Source: Cadophora sp. MPI-SDFR-AT-0126 (Eukaryota; Ascomycota; Leotiomycetes; Helotiales; Ploettnerulaceae). From it: DNA of 64,000 bases. Positions 12,174-21,859 of the stretch are shown in pieces. Positions within the stretch are counted from its first letter, which is position 1. Each line of letters starts with the position of its first letter. The translations under genes were made by a program, and so were the position numbers. Where the stretch lies: the NCBI GenBank assembly GCA_020747065.1, contig JAGMVK010000002.1, positions 2,976,001 to 3,040,000 on the forward strand. Direction: 5' to 3'. The notes under the pieces are model-generated. The model made no database searches, was not told where the DNA came from, and was given only the letters and a program-made list of their open reading frames with translations.

Positions 12174-13304
12174 ATGACTCCTTCTATCGCCTCGAGTTCC
12201 GGCTCAAAGCTGCGATCGTCTTGCAACAGCTGCGGGATAGCCAAGGTCAAATGTGGCCGTGAACGTCCATGTTGTAACCGTTGTAGCCTTCAGTCATCGG
12301 CATGTATCTACGGGCCTTCACGAAAGTCTGGGAAGCCACCAAGGACGACGCTTTCGTCAACTTCGGGTCGAGTCGAGAAGAGAGCCTCAGGGGTTCCTCA
12401 CAGTGGGGACAGAACCGCAATATCGAGCTCCGGAGAATTTGAAGCTCACCGCGGACTGGCACGGAAGGACTTCCCAAACTCTGACGGTGGAGATGCCTTT
12501 GCGGCCAGTATAGATACTGGATTTCAAGAGCAGAATCATGTCATGGACTTTTACCCATCTCTTCAGTTTGATCAGTTTGGCGCTTGGCCAATGGGAAACC
12601 TCCCGATCGACTTCAATTTCCTCCCGCCAGCGCCTTGTCCCACCGCAACGACCACCCAGAGCTCACATAGTTGCCCACGAGACTCATACGAGATCTTCCG
12701 AGACCTGATATGTCCCAGTCCATTTCTCCATGCACCCGACTCAAACTCAACAACCGTCTCGGCTCCATTGGACGAAGTCCTCAAGTTCACCAAGAATGGT
12801 ATCGACCGGCTCACTCAAGTTTTGGAGTGTCCATGTGCGAAATCTGGTCATCGGGCAATGGTTCACGCATCCATTGTTTCACGAATTTTGATATGGTATC
12901 AGCAAGCGGCAGGGTGCACAGGCAGCAGTTCATGGGGATACCGCCCAACACAGTTCCAAGCATCCGAAATCGAGTCTTCAACGGAAACAACCTCACAACC
13001 GCCAGTTGCTCAATCCGAATTGGACCCAGCGCCGTTAGTTAAAGCTACTGGGTTCGCCGTGGAACATGTCCCTCTCTCCCTCGGGGCATTTAGGATCGAG
13101 GATGAGAACGTGCAAGCTGTTTTCAGAAATCAGCTAGTCCTGAGTGAACTGAAGGGTGTAGCTGGACTAATTGATCTGTTCGTCGCCCAAGATTCAGCTG
13201 AGTCTGTAGGCGGATTGTACCGTCATCTAGGTATATGGCTTAAGGCTGAACATGGACGGACTGTCGACATTTTGAAAACGAGGCTGAGGACACTCAACGA
13301 GTAG
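12174..13304 (+). CDS. AflR-like Zn2Cys6 transcription factor
   Basis: Single exon, 376 residues. The N-terminal Zn2Cys6 cluster uses Cys17, 20, 27, 34, 37 and 44 (C-x2-C-x6-C-x6-C-x2-C-x6-C), followed by the basic linker SRKSGKPPR. The C-terminal half carries the AflR-type regulatory domain: APLDEVLKFTKNGIDRL, a CPCAKSGH segment, SIVSRILIWYQQAAG and a GAFRIEDEN...LVLSEL stretch. Such proteins usually control secondary-metabolite clusters and bind palindromic CG-rich sites. No polyketide synthase, NRPS or terpene cyclase is visible in the window, so the target is either outside it, absent, or unrelated. The next gene downstream, in the same direction, is an NmrA/isoflavone-reductase-like protein, a family often found in such clusters. 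Confidence 0.85.
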   Translation: MTPSIASSSGSKLRSSCNSCGIAKVKCGRERPCCNRCSLQSSACIYGPSRKSGKPPRTTLSSTSGRVEKRASGVPHSGDRTAISSSGEFEAHRGLARKDFPNSDGGDAFAASIDTGFQEQNHVMDFYPSLQFDQFGAWPMGNLPIDFNFLPPAPCPTATTTQSSHSCPRDSYEIFRDLICPSPFLHAPDSNSTTVSAPLDEVLKFTKNGIDRLTQVLECPCAKSGHRAMVHASIVSRILIWYQQAAGCTGSSSWGYRPTQFQASEIESSTETTSQPPVAQSELDPAPLVKATGFAVEHVPLSLGAFRIEDENVQAVFRNQLVLSELKGVAGLIDLFVAQDSAESVGGLYRHLGIWLKAEHGRTVDILKTRLRTLNE

Positions 13305-13906
13305 ACTGAGATTTGCATGGTTCAGCTGTCTAGGCTGGGAAAAACTGTATCGTTATCTCAATATTACACCATTATAAAGGTCAATGGAACATCGGGATAT
13401 GACAAAATAGTACAAAACAGTATTACTATGCCCTGAACATCAGAATTTTGCTCTAAAAGTTCTACGGCGTCTGGGTCAAGGACATAAGCTGCCATCACCA
13501 TGCCTCCGCCGACGTCAGGCGCAGGTCGCCAGGATCGTTGCACCTTCTTTAAACCCTCTTCACTCATCTCCACCGAGAACCTTCAATGAATCCTCTACAA
13601 AACCCGCCCTCGTTCCTTTTCCACAGTGCTAGATTCATGTCCGGGCCGGGCCAATCAGAACGCTGCTTCGGGAACCGAAAACCAATCCCTATTGGCTAAT
13701 GGAACTTCACTGGGCAAATCGGGGTATTGGCGACGAAACGCAACTCTAGAGACCAAATTCGAAAGTGTTCCGCCATAAATAAATTGAAAGTACAATCCTC
13801 TTTGTCCTTCTTGTGTTTAAATCCATGAACGGATTGTCAAGCAAAAATTTTACTTCATTTCAGTCCTCGCCGATCGTCCAGAACGTACAGAGTTTTCAGT
13901 CTCGGC
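13305..13906. other. intergenic with NmrA-like gene promoter
   Basis: 600 bases between the AflR-like stop and the NmrA-like start. The second half is relatively GC-rich and includes CCAATCA at 13651-13657. No coding signal was found. Confidence 0.5.
13651..13657 (+). promoter_or_regulatory. CCAAT box candidate
   Basis: CCAATCA matches the consensus bound by the fungal HAP/CBC complex. It sits about 250 bases before the NmrA-like ATG, a normal distance. Motif and position only. Confidence 0.3.
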
Positions 13907-15118
13907 ATGGTGAAAATCGCAGTCGCTGGTGGCTCAGGAGGTGTGTTTTATCTAAGATCTATATCTTCTGAGACCACGGATCCCTTACTGAATAATATCC
14001 AACAGAGCTTGCCAGGGAAGCCATCGATGCCTTGCTGGCGACAAAAAAGCATGAAATTCTCGTCATTTCTCGATCAGTGAGGACTCCCACATATCTCGAC
14101 ATATCTAGAGAGCTACTGACAGGCCGAGGAGCCCCCCGTTGAACCGAATGCAGAACTTCAATTCTGCAGTGTAGATTATCAGGACAAGGACAGGCTCATC
14201 GATGTCCTCCAAGGAACTCATACAGTTCTCTCATTCATCAACCAATCTGTCGACCACGAAAATGCTTCTCAGAAAGCTTTGATCGATGCATCAATTGCTG
14301 CTGGTGTCAAGCGATTCGCTCCTAGCGAGTACGGTTGGTAAGTTACCTGTGTTAACACCGCGGACATTCTCTAACAATATCAGTATTGGGAAGGAAGACT
14401 TGCCGTTCTGGGCTGGCAAAATAGATGTACAGAGATATCTAGAGCATGTGAACAAGAACGAAAAGGCATGGTGCACTCGAACTCCAAGAAGACATTTTCT
14501 AATACTTCGCAGGTGCTGGAGTATACATTGTTCCAGCCAGGAATGTTTCTGGACTACTTGGCCTCTCCTCACAAGACTGCCAAATATGTGACCCCTCTCG
14601 ACACCTTCTTCGATTTCCAAAATCGGAGAGCCATAGTTGTGGAAGGTCACGAAGACGCATTCATGTGCTTCACAACAGTTGCAGACATTGCAAAAGTCGT
14701 TGCTGAAGCCGTTGACCTTGCGGAATGGCCAAAAGTAGGCGGCATCCGAGGAAATCGAGTCAGCATTTCGCACGTGCTTGAAATCGCGCAACGCATTCGA
14801 GGTATATACCGGTACTGTCCTGATTGCGCCAGCATACTGACAAACTTAGGTCCCTTCACAGTCGAAAAAGTCAAACTCGAAGATCTGGAAGCCGGGAAGC
14901 TGAAGGCATCTTGGACTCTGGGTAAGAAACATCCAAGTTTCAGCGATGACCAAGCTGCCCAGCTCGAGGCAGTGCTAAAGACTGTTCTCATTGGGACGCT
15001 TTTGAGTTCTGCCAAGGGTGCTTGGGAGGTATCAGACGAATTTAATCGACTTTTGCCTGATTTCAATTTCACCGAGATCGAGGGCTTTCTGTCAGATGCT
15101 TGGGAAGGAAAGCTTTGA
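13907..15118 (+). CDS. NmrA/isoflavone-reductase-like NAD(P)-binding protein
   Basis: Six exons: 13907-13940, 14006-14076, 14123-14337, 14384-14465, 14513-14801 and 14850-15118, about 319 residues. It opens with the Rossmann motif MVKIAVAGGSGELAREA (GxxGxxA type), then HEILVISRS, the SVDY turn, and FAPSEYG, which is diagnostic of NmrA/isoflavone-reductase-like proteins. Next come VLEYTLFQPGMFLDYLA and DFQNRRAIVVEGH. The fold is an atypical short-chain dehydrogenase; members are either NADPH-dependent reductases or redox-sensing regulators like NmrA. The catalytic YxxxK of classical SDRs is not obvious. Two introns are odd. The one at 14466-14512 appears to begin GC (GCATGG) rather than GT. 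The one at 14802-14849 is 48 bases and stop-free, so its retention would insert 16 residues. Confidence 0.85.
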
Positions 15119-15673
15119 ACAAATGGAAGCTGAGGAATTTCTACCGTGATTTCCTTCAAGTAATTTAAGGGAACAAGCGCAACGATTTTGTAGCGAAAAG
15201 AATGGAAATGACTGTTTATCAAGTATACTCTAAACTTCCATCCTTTTGATCCAGGTCCCATCGTACTTAGCATAGAAATTCGCTCCGGGTCTAATCTTTC
15301 TATGTAAACACAAGGGCTCGCTTGGCTCAGGGATTGACTACCCCGCTATCCCCTTTGAAGATCGAAATATGCACAGTAATGAGTTCTACTCAGGAGTAAA
15401 ATCATGAAAATGATATCAGGCACTTTCGTGAGACTCGCCGAAGGAGACTATGAGAAAATTAGCCTTTGGTCAAGTCACTGTCGGATTGTAGGGATCTTTA
15501 GAGCCGATTCAGGGGAGAATTTTAGCGAGCGACGCTACTGGTACTGAAAGCAGGCCCCTGAAGTGATGACGTCGACGTGCTGGACGCGTCTTCCAGCGCC
15601 AGAGAGCAACAAAACCTTACCACCATCTCTCCATCAGACAATCCCCAGCACCTTGAGGTCAATTCTGTCCACG
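15119..15673. other. intergenic, no gene seen
   Basis: 550 bases between tandem genes. An in-frame extension of the next gene back to ATG 15563 is possible, but its 37 residues look like 5' UTR. No motif stands out. Confidence 0.45.
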
Positions 15674-16672
15674 ATGGCGAGCGTCAAAGATTTCGAAGCA
15701 AGTCGACTCGCAAATATCAGCCGCAACGGTGCCCTTCTCGAGACCCTCGGAGTCAATCAGCAAGCAAAGATAATCCGCGACGATTCGAAGGCCACAGAGC
15801 CAGCGAAGAAGAGGAAGGTCGAGAAGAGCAATTGGAAACCAGCACCCTCGCGGTCATCTGCGAGAATCGCATCGGCACCATCGAAGCCCGTCTACGACGA
15901 GGATGCACTCACACGGAATGTGGTAGTTGAGAAGAAGTCGCGGCCGAAGTCTGGGAAGGGACGGACAACTGTCGCTGTGAAAGCAGAGGAGGAGGAGGAA
16001 TCGAAAGTCGCCATGCCAGTTGAGGATCTAGATGCTCTGCAGGAAGCATGGGCATCGTGGGAGTCAGTTGCCTCTCCACCGACACGCGACGAAGCAGGAG
16101 TCTTTCATTTCGAATCACATCCCGACTTCACGCCAAATAAGTCTCCAGAAAAAGTCCTCCGCGAAGGATGTTTTGGAGGCTCATACTTTCGTCCCCTCTA
16201 CTCCAAGCATCTCCGAACAACCGTTTCAGATGATTATCAAGAGCTTCCTTCTGAGTGGATAGATGGCCTCAGTGTTGATCTCTTCCTTACATCTCCCGAC
16301 TACAATCCTGACATCAACAAATTCAAAGTCGCCTGCGGGCAGTCCATAGAGGAGTGGGAGCTGGCGGGCTGGATAAATCATACATACGATGTGAGAGGTT
16401 GGTTCCAATGGTATTGTCGGTTCTTCATGGGAAGGCGGTGCGAAGATGATGATAGACAGGTCTCGAGGTGGAAGAAGTGCGTTGGTGCGACGGGGAGATG
16501 GAGGAGGATGTTGTTGAAGAAATATGTCAATGCTGGTGTCAGAGAGGTGTTCGATGATGGGGCGGAAGAGGAGCAGGAAGAAGTTAGCCCGGTGATACAT
16601 CAAACCTGTCACCATTGGGCCTTTTGCGTCACGCAGGAAGTACTGGATGAATACTGGAGGACAGGGAAGTGA
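15674..16672 (+). CDS. conserved fungal protein of unknown function
   Basis: Single exon. I place the start at MASVKDFEASRLANI (15674), giving 332 residues; an upstream in-frame ATG at 15563 would add 37 poorly conserved-looking residues. The N-terminal DFEASRLANISRNGALLETLGV motif resembles the opening of WDR76/Cmr1-type chromatin proteins, but no WD repeats follow. A lysine-rich, disordered, likely nuclear linker (KKRKVEK at about residue 40) is next. The C-terminal domain is rich in Trp and Cys (FGGSYFRPLYSKHL, WELAGWINHTYDVRGWFQW, CEDDDRQVSRWKKC, TCHHWAF). That domain recurs in ascomycete proteins I know only as hypothetical. A nuclear role is a guess based on KKRKVEK and the N-terminal motif. 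Confidence 0.7.
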   Translation: MASVKDFEASRLANISRNGALLETLGVNQQAKIIRDDSKATEPAKKRKVEKSNWKPAPSRSSARIASAPSKPVYDEDALTRNVVVEKKSRPKSGKGRTTVAVKAEEEEESKVAMPVEDLDALQEAWASWESVASPPTRDEAGVFHFESHPDFTPNKSPEKVLREGCFGGSYFRPLYSKHLRTTVSDDYQELPSEWIDGLSVDLFLTSPDYNPDINKFKVACGQSIEEWELAGWINHTYDVRGWFQWYCRFFMGRRCEDDDRQVSRWKKCVGATGRWRRMLLKKYVNAGVREVFDDGAEEEQEEVSPVIHQTCHHWAFCVTQEVLDEYWRTGK

Positions 16673-17168
16673 GGAGCGGCGGGTTTGCTTTAATGAACAA
16701 TTCATTGGCAGACTTCCGTATCACTAGGAGTGAAGTCGCATATGATGCGATTGGAAAGCCAATACGAAGTAAAATGATTAATTCCTTGGCAAAGATCTTA
16801 TGCTGACGTTCAAGTAGATGTTCGAGTAGTGTCTAATCAGGGCGCCACGGATAGTTGTTGCGTCTTAAGGGTGAATACCCAAAGGATTCGAACAGGGCGC
16901 CTGGTGAATCCACCATCAGCCAGTCTCTTGAGATGTGTATTGTTTCCGAGATTCATCAAGTCGACTTCCGCTCAGTCCAATGATCAATCGACGAGGCTTC
17001 GCGAGCATACCCCGAAGATAAAAGCTTCGTCCTTCCATACCAAATGAAATCTCCAGAACTTCGACAAAAACCTCGAACTCAACCTGAGTCTCAGAAGTAC
17101 CCTCAAAAGCTCACAAGGCAAGCCTGCACCACTACCAGAACCACCAACTCAACGGAACAGCCATCAAT
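16673..17168. other. intergenic, no gene seen
   Basis: About 500 bases between tandem genes with no coding or repeat signal. A tRNA-like T-arm string near 16884 was examined and rejected. Confidence 0.45.
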
Positions 17169-17830
17169 ATGTCGTACCTGATGAATGAAGCTCAGGCTGT
17201 CCAGTTCTTCGAGGACCTTGCTCAAATGGTAAATCCTCTTCCCTTCCATCACATCTTTCAGGCTTCCACCCTGCCGCCCGCTTCCGGCTTTCTCGAAGTA
17301 GATTGAAGACTAACATCCCTTAGCACCAATGTGCTCGTGGTGTAGAGACAAATGAGACGCAGGATGCGTTCAAAAAGTCCTCAGATCGTGTGAAGGAGAC
17401 CATGGTCAATTGGCAGATCAACATGCTGAAGCTCATCGAAGCTGACGAGAACCAAGCCAATCCATCTCGCCTTCCGCCGCCAGGCGTTGATGTAACCACG
17501 CCTGACTACGATCCCAGAAACGATTGGCCCACCGATGCAAACCGCCTCATCGACGAAGGAGAGGAAGTTCGAGCCTTGGCCTCGCTCTTGTATGCCCATG
17601 CCTCGAGACTATCGGATGAGAAGGAGTTCATCATCTGCACCTGGCTTCCGACTATGCTTGGTGGAGTTGCTCATGTTATCGACAAGGACGGCAACGAGAT
17701 TCCTGGAGCCAATGAACCTCGGAATATGGCTGGGGCAAGTAGGGAGGAAAAACAAATCGCGTTTGTCAGAAGTTTCATAGCTGCTGTTCGGTATGAGTTC
17801 ATGAGTCTGGCCAGACAAGGTCGCCGTTAG
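17169..17830 (+). CDS. orphan 188-residue protein
   Basis: Two exons, 17169-17228 and 17324-17830 (intron GTAAAT...CTTAG), phase 0. The protein starts MSYLMNEAQAVQFFEDLAQM and is mostly helical and charged by eye. It has no signal peptide or membrane segment and no catalytic motif I can name. The splice sites and continuous frame support a real gene. Function unknown. Confidence 0.6.
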
Positions 17831-18244
17831 GATGGACGATATCATGTTGCTGGACTTTGCGGACTTGGAGCTCCCAACTTTTGCTGGGCCTTCTTTTGCT
17901 GTCCCTCGCAAGCTTATGATTTCGAGCATCGCGTGACATTTGCTTGGATTGATCTCATCGCGAGCAGGTTACAGCGGCATTTTCTTCTTTCCGGGCACGG
18001 TCACCTTGAAGCTATTCCAGCGCGAGCGAGAACCTTCATGCAGCCACCCGGGGAGCCACTTCACTAGCCAGATAGAAATAGACATGACAATAAAACAATC
18101 ACAATGAATCTCTTCTATTCAATCGAAGTGAGCTTGATTTTCCCTTTCCCCATCAAACATCACCAGTAACATCCCTTCTTCCTCTACCCCAAAAAACAAC
18201 CAGAATCCCATCACCCATCAACCTCCCTCCATCCCCCATCCTAC
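17831..18244. other. intergenic between convergent genes
   Basis: Shared 3' region of the 17169 gene (plus) and the GNAT gene (minus). Part of it (18170-18240) is a CT-rich tract. No gene seen. Confidence 0.5.
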
Positions 18245-18838
18245 TCACCCCTTCCAAAGCGGGTGTCCCGGCCCCCTCCTCTCCATAAACGCCACCCCCT
18301 CCCCCCTCCTCCCCTCCACAACCCCCATCCCCATAATCCTCTCATAAAACGGCACGGAACGCCCCCAATCCCCCGTAAACAACACACTCCTCCTTAAATA
18401 CGGCATCCCGTCAAGAACCTCCTGCACGCAACTCACTAGCCATGTACCCAGTCCCAAGCCTTGGTGGCTGGGAGAGATGTACACGTCGGTCAGGTAGGCG
18501 AAGGTGGTTTTGTCGGTTATGAGGCGTGCGAGGCCGATGAATATTGAAGTGGGCGCGGGGATGGTTTCATCTTTTCTACTATCTTGGTTTTCGGGTTGGG
18601 GATTAGTGGTGTTGAGTTCTGAGGAGGTGTTGTTGTTGGCGGTGGTTGCGAAGAGTCCGAAACAGATTGAGTTCTGCAGCGTCTCGAGCAGGACCTCTGA
18701 AGGGACTGGCTTGGCCCAGTACATATGAGAAGAGGCGAATGCGTCGTTGAGTTGTGGAAGGGGGATTAGAGAGGGATCCATGCTGATGATGTAGCCATCT
18801 CGCTTCCAGACTTGATATTGAGTGGGATTGGGATTCAT
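18245..18838 (-). CDS. GNAT-family N-acetyltransferase
   Basis: Single exon, 197 residues. GNAT motif A is clear near residues 117-140: TDVYISPSHQGLGLGTWLV, with the acetyl-CoA pyrophosphate loop Q-G-L-G-L-G. Motif D/C-like strands precede it (IFIGLARLITDKTTFAYL). The C-terminal LFTGDWGRSVPFYERIMGM resembles the end of GNAT proteins that place Tyr near the CoA thiol. Residues 69-90 form a low-complexity, probably unstructured insert. The substrate (small amine or protein N-terminus) cannot be told from sequence. No operon-like partner; it is convergent with the orphan at 17169. Confidence 0.8.
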   Translation of the reverse strand: MNPNPTQYQVWKRDGYIISMDPSLIPLPQLNDAFASSHMYWAKPVPSEVLLETLQNSICFGLFATTANNNTSSELNTTNPQPENQDSRKDETIPAPTSIFIGLARLITDKTTFAYLTDVYISPSHQGLGLGTWLVSCVQEVLDGMPYLRRSVLFTGDWGRSVPFYERIMGMGVVEGRRGEGVAFMERRGPGHPLWKG

Positions 18839-19463
18839 CTGGAGTTGTGAGTGAAGTTGAGGTGGATGGCGATTGAGATTGATTTGTTGGGAAATACCTT
18901 GATTGTGCTTATATGGTGTGTATATAGATGATGAGTATTGCTGTATGTATGAGTAGTTGAGCAGTCAGTATGATGTTGTTTATTTTGAATAGAGGTGGAA
19001 GGACGACGTGAAGGGCGTATAATGGATGACTCATTGGATTCGTCAAATGATTTTCAAGGGTGGGATGGGTGTCAACACTCTCGACATTTCTTTTCTTTTC
19101 ATGTAAAGACTTTTCCAACGCAGTGACCTCCGCTCTTCTGGCTTGATGTACAAGGTTCTTCAGAGGAAGAATGGACATTGGGTGACCCTTCAAGTCGAAC
19201 CGGTGCCCGCCACTTAGCGAGAATGCCTCGTAAATCGCAACGCAACGCAAAGTGCTAGATATGTGACTGAAGACTAGCATAGTTCGAAACTTAAAAATGG
19301 TATGTTAAAATCCATGTAGTAGTTTTGAGTAATTGGTCATTAGAAAATGGACACCATTCCTGGATTGGGGAGGATGGATCTTGATACTTGTTATATCCGA
19401 TTCTCCAAATCTTGACGAAAAGCCCGTATACAGCGGTTTGCCAGTCCCTTGGGAACACCCTCG
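18839..19463. other. intergenic, no gene seen
   Basis: Between the GNAT start and the MFS stop, both on the minus strand. It holds the GNAT promoter. Only short chance frames are present. Confidence 0.5.
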
Positions 19464-21316
19464 TCACAGAACCATGAGAAAATCTGGATCCCTGTCATCC
19501 CCATATCCAACGTACTGGTCGTACTTTCCTGCTCGTTTATCCCGATTGACCTTCCGACAATACAGCACATTGAACAGCACCCTATAAATATCAGCCTCGA
19601 TTTATCATCACACCGGCACCATCACAAGACTTACAAGAACCAAGCAGCTACCAGCAACGAAAGAACAACGGTATGACCCTTGTGGAACTGCGGCTTGTCT
19701 CTGCTGGGATAGATGAAGGTTGCCACGAACCCACCACTGTTGGCAATCATCAGTTGCAACGCAGTCGTCGTAGCCCGCTTGTAATGCCCCGCACTGTTGT
19801 TGGAATTCCAAACGAGCACGCAGGGAACGCTCGCATACATCCCTGTGGCCATCATGAAGGTCATCCCATACTTGACTTTCGGATGAGCGGCACTGATGTT
19901 CGCGATCACTGCATACCCGATAATGGCGGGGATCAGGACGAACAGCATGATCGTCCCACGAAGTTTCAGTCGATCCGAAACAAAGGCAATGATGACTGTC
20001 ACAACGGACGCCACGGCGTATGGGATCACAGACCAGAGTTGAGCCTCGTTTGCGGTGTAGCCGAGTTCTACGATGATGGTCGGGAGGAAGAGACCGAATG
20101 AATAGAGACCGGCGAGAATACCGAAGTAGGCGAGTGCGCTGAGCCATGTCGATATGTTGAGAACTCCTCGACGAACTTCGGACCATTGAAATTTCTCATG
20201 TTGATGTTCACTATTCAGTCAGTGAGGTGTCAAAGAGAGGGTAGATCTACGAACCTTCCGTCCTGAGCTAGACGAGATGGCAAGTCCTGGTGTAGTCTGG
20301 CACTGGCGAAGATCCGTTCGTCTTCTTTCAGGAATGATGCAGTTTCGACGTTGTTGGGAAGGATGAAGTACGACAAAAAGCCAACAACCGCAGTCTATTT
20401 TCGTCAGTTTGGTAAATGGAAGTTGGTAAAATTCCATACCAGAAGTCCTTCAATGATGAAGATCCAACTCCAGTTATGCAAGCTACCACGGGCGCCAATT
20501 GTTGTAAGCCCACGAGCGAGCAATCCTGTCCGGAATGTTAAATATGATCATCGTGTCACACGAATTTTCTTACCTCCGAAAGCACCACTGAGCGAGGCAG
20601 CTGTGTAGAAAAGACCGAGCCTCAAGGCCATCTCTCCTCTGGTATACATCCCCGATAGATACAAGACCTAAAGTTGTCAATCACAGACTCTTTGTAGAAT
20701 AACTTCCACACTTACCATGCCTGGCAGAAGTCCACCCTCGCATACACCCAAGATAGCTCTCACAGCCACAAACTCGTGATAATTCTTGACGAATCCCAAA
20801 CACATCGTAACAATACCCCACATCATTGTCAAAACCGGCAGCCAAACTCTCGGCGATACCCTTTTTAGAACAAGATTGCTGGGGATTTCACTAGATATCT
20901 GGGTCAGTGGCTGCGATAAGGACTAGCCAACTCTGCCTTGGAACAGCGGAATAATTACCTGGCAATGTAAGTAGCATAGAATACTGCAAGACCAGTGTCG
21001 TATTGATGATCCGTCATCCCGAGATTGGCTTCGAGTTTGTAGGTTTTGGCATTTCCGACATTGGTACGGTCGAGAAACGAGCATAGAAAGAGGAGGGCAA
21101 GCACTGGAATAATTCTGAGAAGGTTAGCGAGGGAACGGCTACAGAATCTGGGGATAGATACCTGATGTCTAGCTTGAACAATATCTTTCTCGTCATGGCA
21201 GAGTCAACCGGAAGTTGAGCATTCTGAACAGGCTGCTTAGCCACATCGATATTCTCGTCTTGATAAGCCATCTCGTCTTTCTCGTCCTCCTTTCGATGCA
21301 AATCATGGGTTGCCAT
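19464..21316 (-). CDS. MFS permease, Dal5/allantoate-nicotinate type
   Basis: Eight exons: 21316-21162, 21114-20959, 20890-20716, 20667-20574, 20525-20440, 20394-20255, 20210-19635 and 19581-19464, giving 499 residues with every phase closing. The N-terminus (MATHDLHRKEDEKDEM) is charged and cytosolic. The anion:cation symporter signatures follow: KLDIRIIPVLALLFLCSFLD, RTNVGNAKTYKLEANLGM, the TM5 segment GVCEGGLLPGMVLYLS, FIIEGLLTAVVGF and FGLFLPTIIVELGY. The C-terminal motif VGYGDDRDPDFLMVL is typical of the Dal5/Tna1 subgroup. It should be a 12-helix plasma-membrane proton symporter for small carboxylates such as allantoate, nicotinate or pantothenate; the exact substrate is unknown. It is divergent from the PTS1 protein gene at 21860. 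Confidence 0.9.
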
Positions 21317-21859
21317 CTCTTCGAATACCTGGACGATTCCAAGACAAAAGGCTTGGTATATTGCTTGGAAGAATAGAAAGCCCTCCACACACGGTGAAAG
21401 AAAGGGACATAAGCTTCTGAGGAAAATCTGGGCAAGCCTACTTTTGTAGGGGCGTTCGAGTAGCTCTCCGCATGCTTGATTACAGCTTCCCTGTAGTGCA
21501 AGGTTCCCCGAAGAGGGGGGAGTGGGTGGAATGAGGGGTAAGGCGTCCACTGAAATGCCCTGGAGTGTCAGCGCTATCCGTATGCTTGCAGGGTCCTCTA
21601 CCCTGTCTCAACCGCTATCGTTGGTTGATCGATGTCTCGGCCATTTTCTTTACGCCGAGGTCCATAATTTTCGACAACCTTAACGGACATTCTTTCGGCG
21701 CTAATCTTCGACCGCCGATGTCCTTGTCCTTGTTCCGACGACGAAAGACCGACAACGAAAGGTCAGGAGGGAAGTCTACATTCCATCTAATATATCAGTC
21801 ATCAATTGCGCTCTCGTGTGTTGAGCCCCGAGGACGACTAGTATATCCGGACCTTCGCA
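21317..21859. promoter_or_regulatory. divergent promoter region, MFS / PTS1 protein
   Basis: 543 bases between two divergent starts. The ATG-like codons upstream of the MFS start (a GTG-led frame to 21550) are not needed for the conserved protein. No specific operator is recognisable. Confidence 0.4.

Noticed and set aside
14647..15273. 208-codon minus frame over the NmrA-like gene
   Set aside because: Shadow of the last two exons; the plus strand has the FQPG and DFQNRRAIV motifs.
15577..15930. 117-codon frame overlapping the orphan at 15674
   Set aside because: Different frame from the conserved protein; composition reflects Arg/Glu-rich codons read out of phase.
16850..16910. tRNA-like T-arm string (GGATTCGAACAG) with a GGCGCC-bounded segment
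   Set aside because: No acceptor stem pairs at the right distance and no D-arm or anticodon arm can be drawn on either strand.
12174..18838. A complete biosynthetic gene cluster
   Set aside because: A regulator, a reductase-like protein and a GNAT are present but no core synthase, transporter or oxidase set.
19608..20186. 192-codon minus frame overlapping the MFS gene
   Set aside because: Arg/Ser/His-rich out-of-frame shadow of the MFS exon; no family features.
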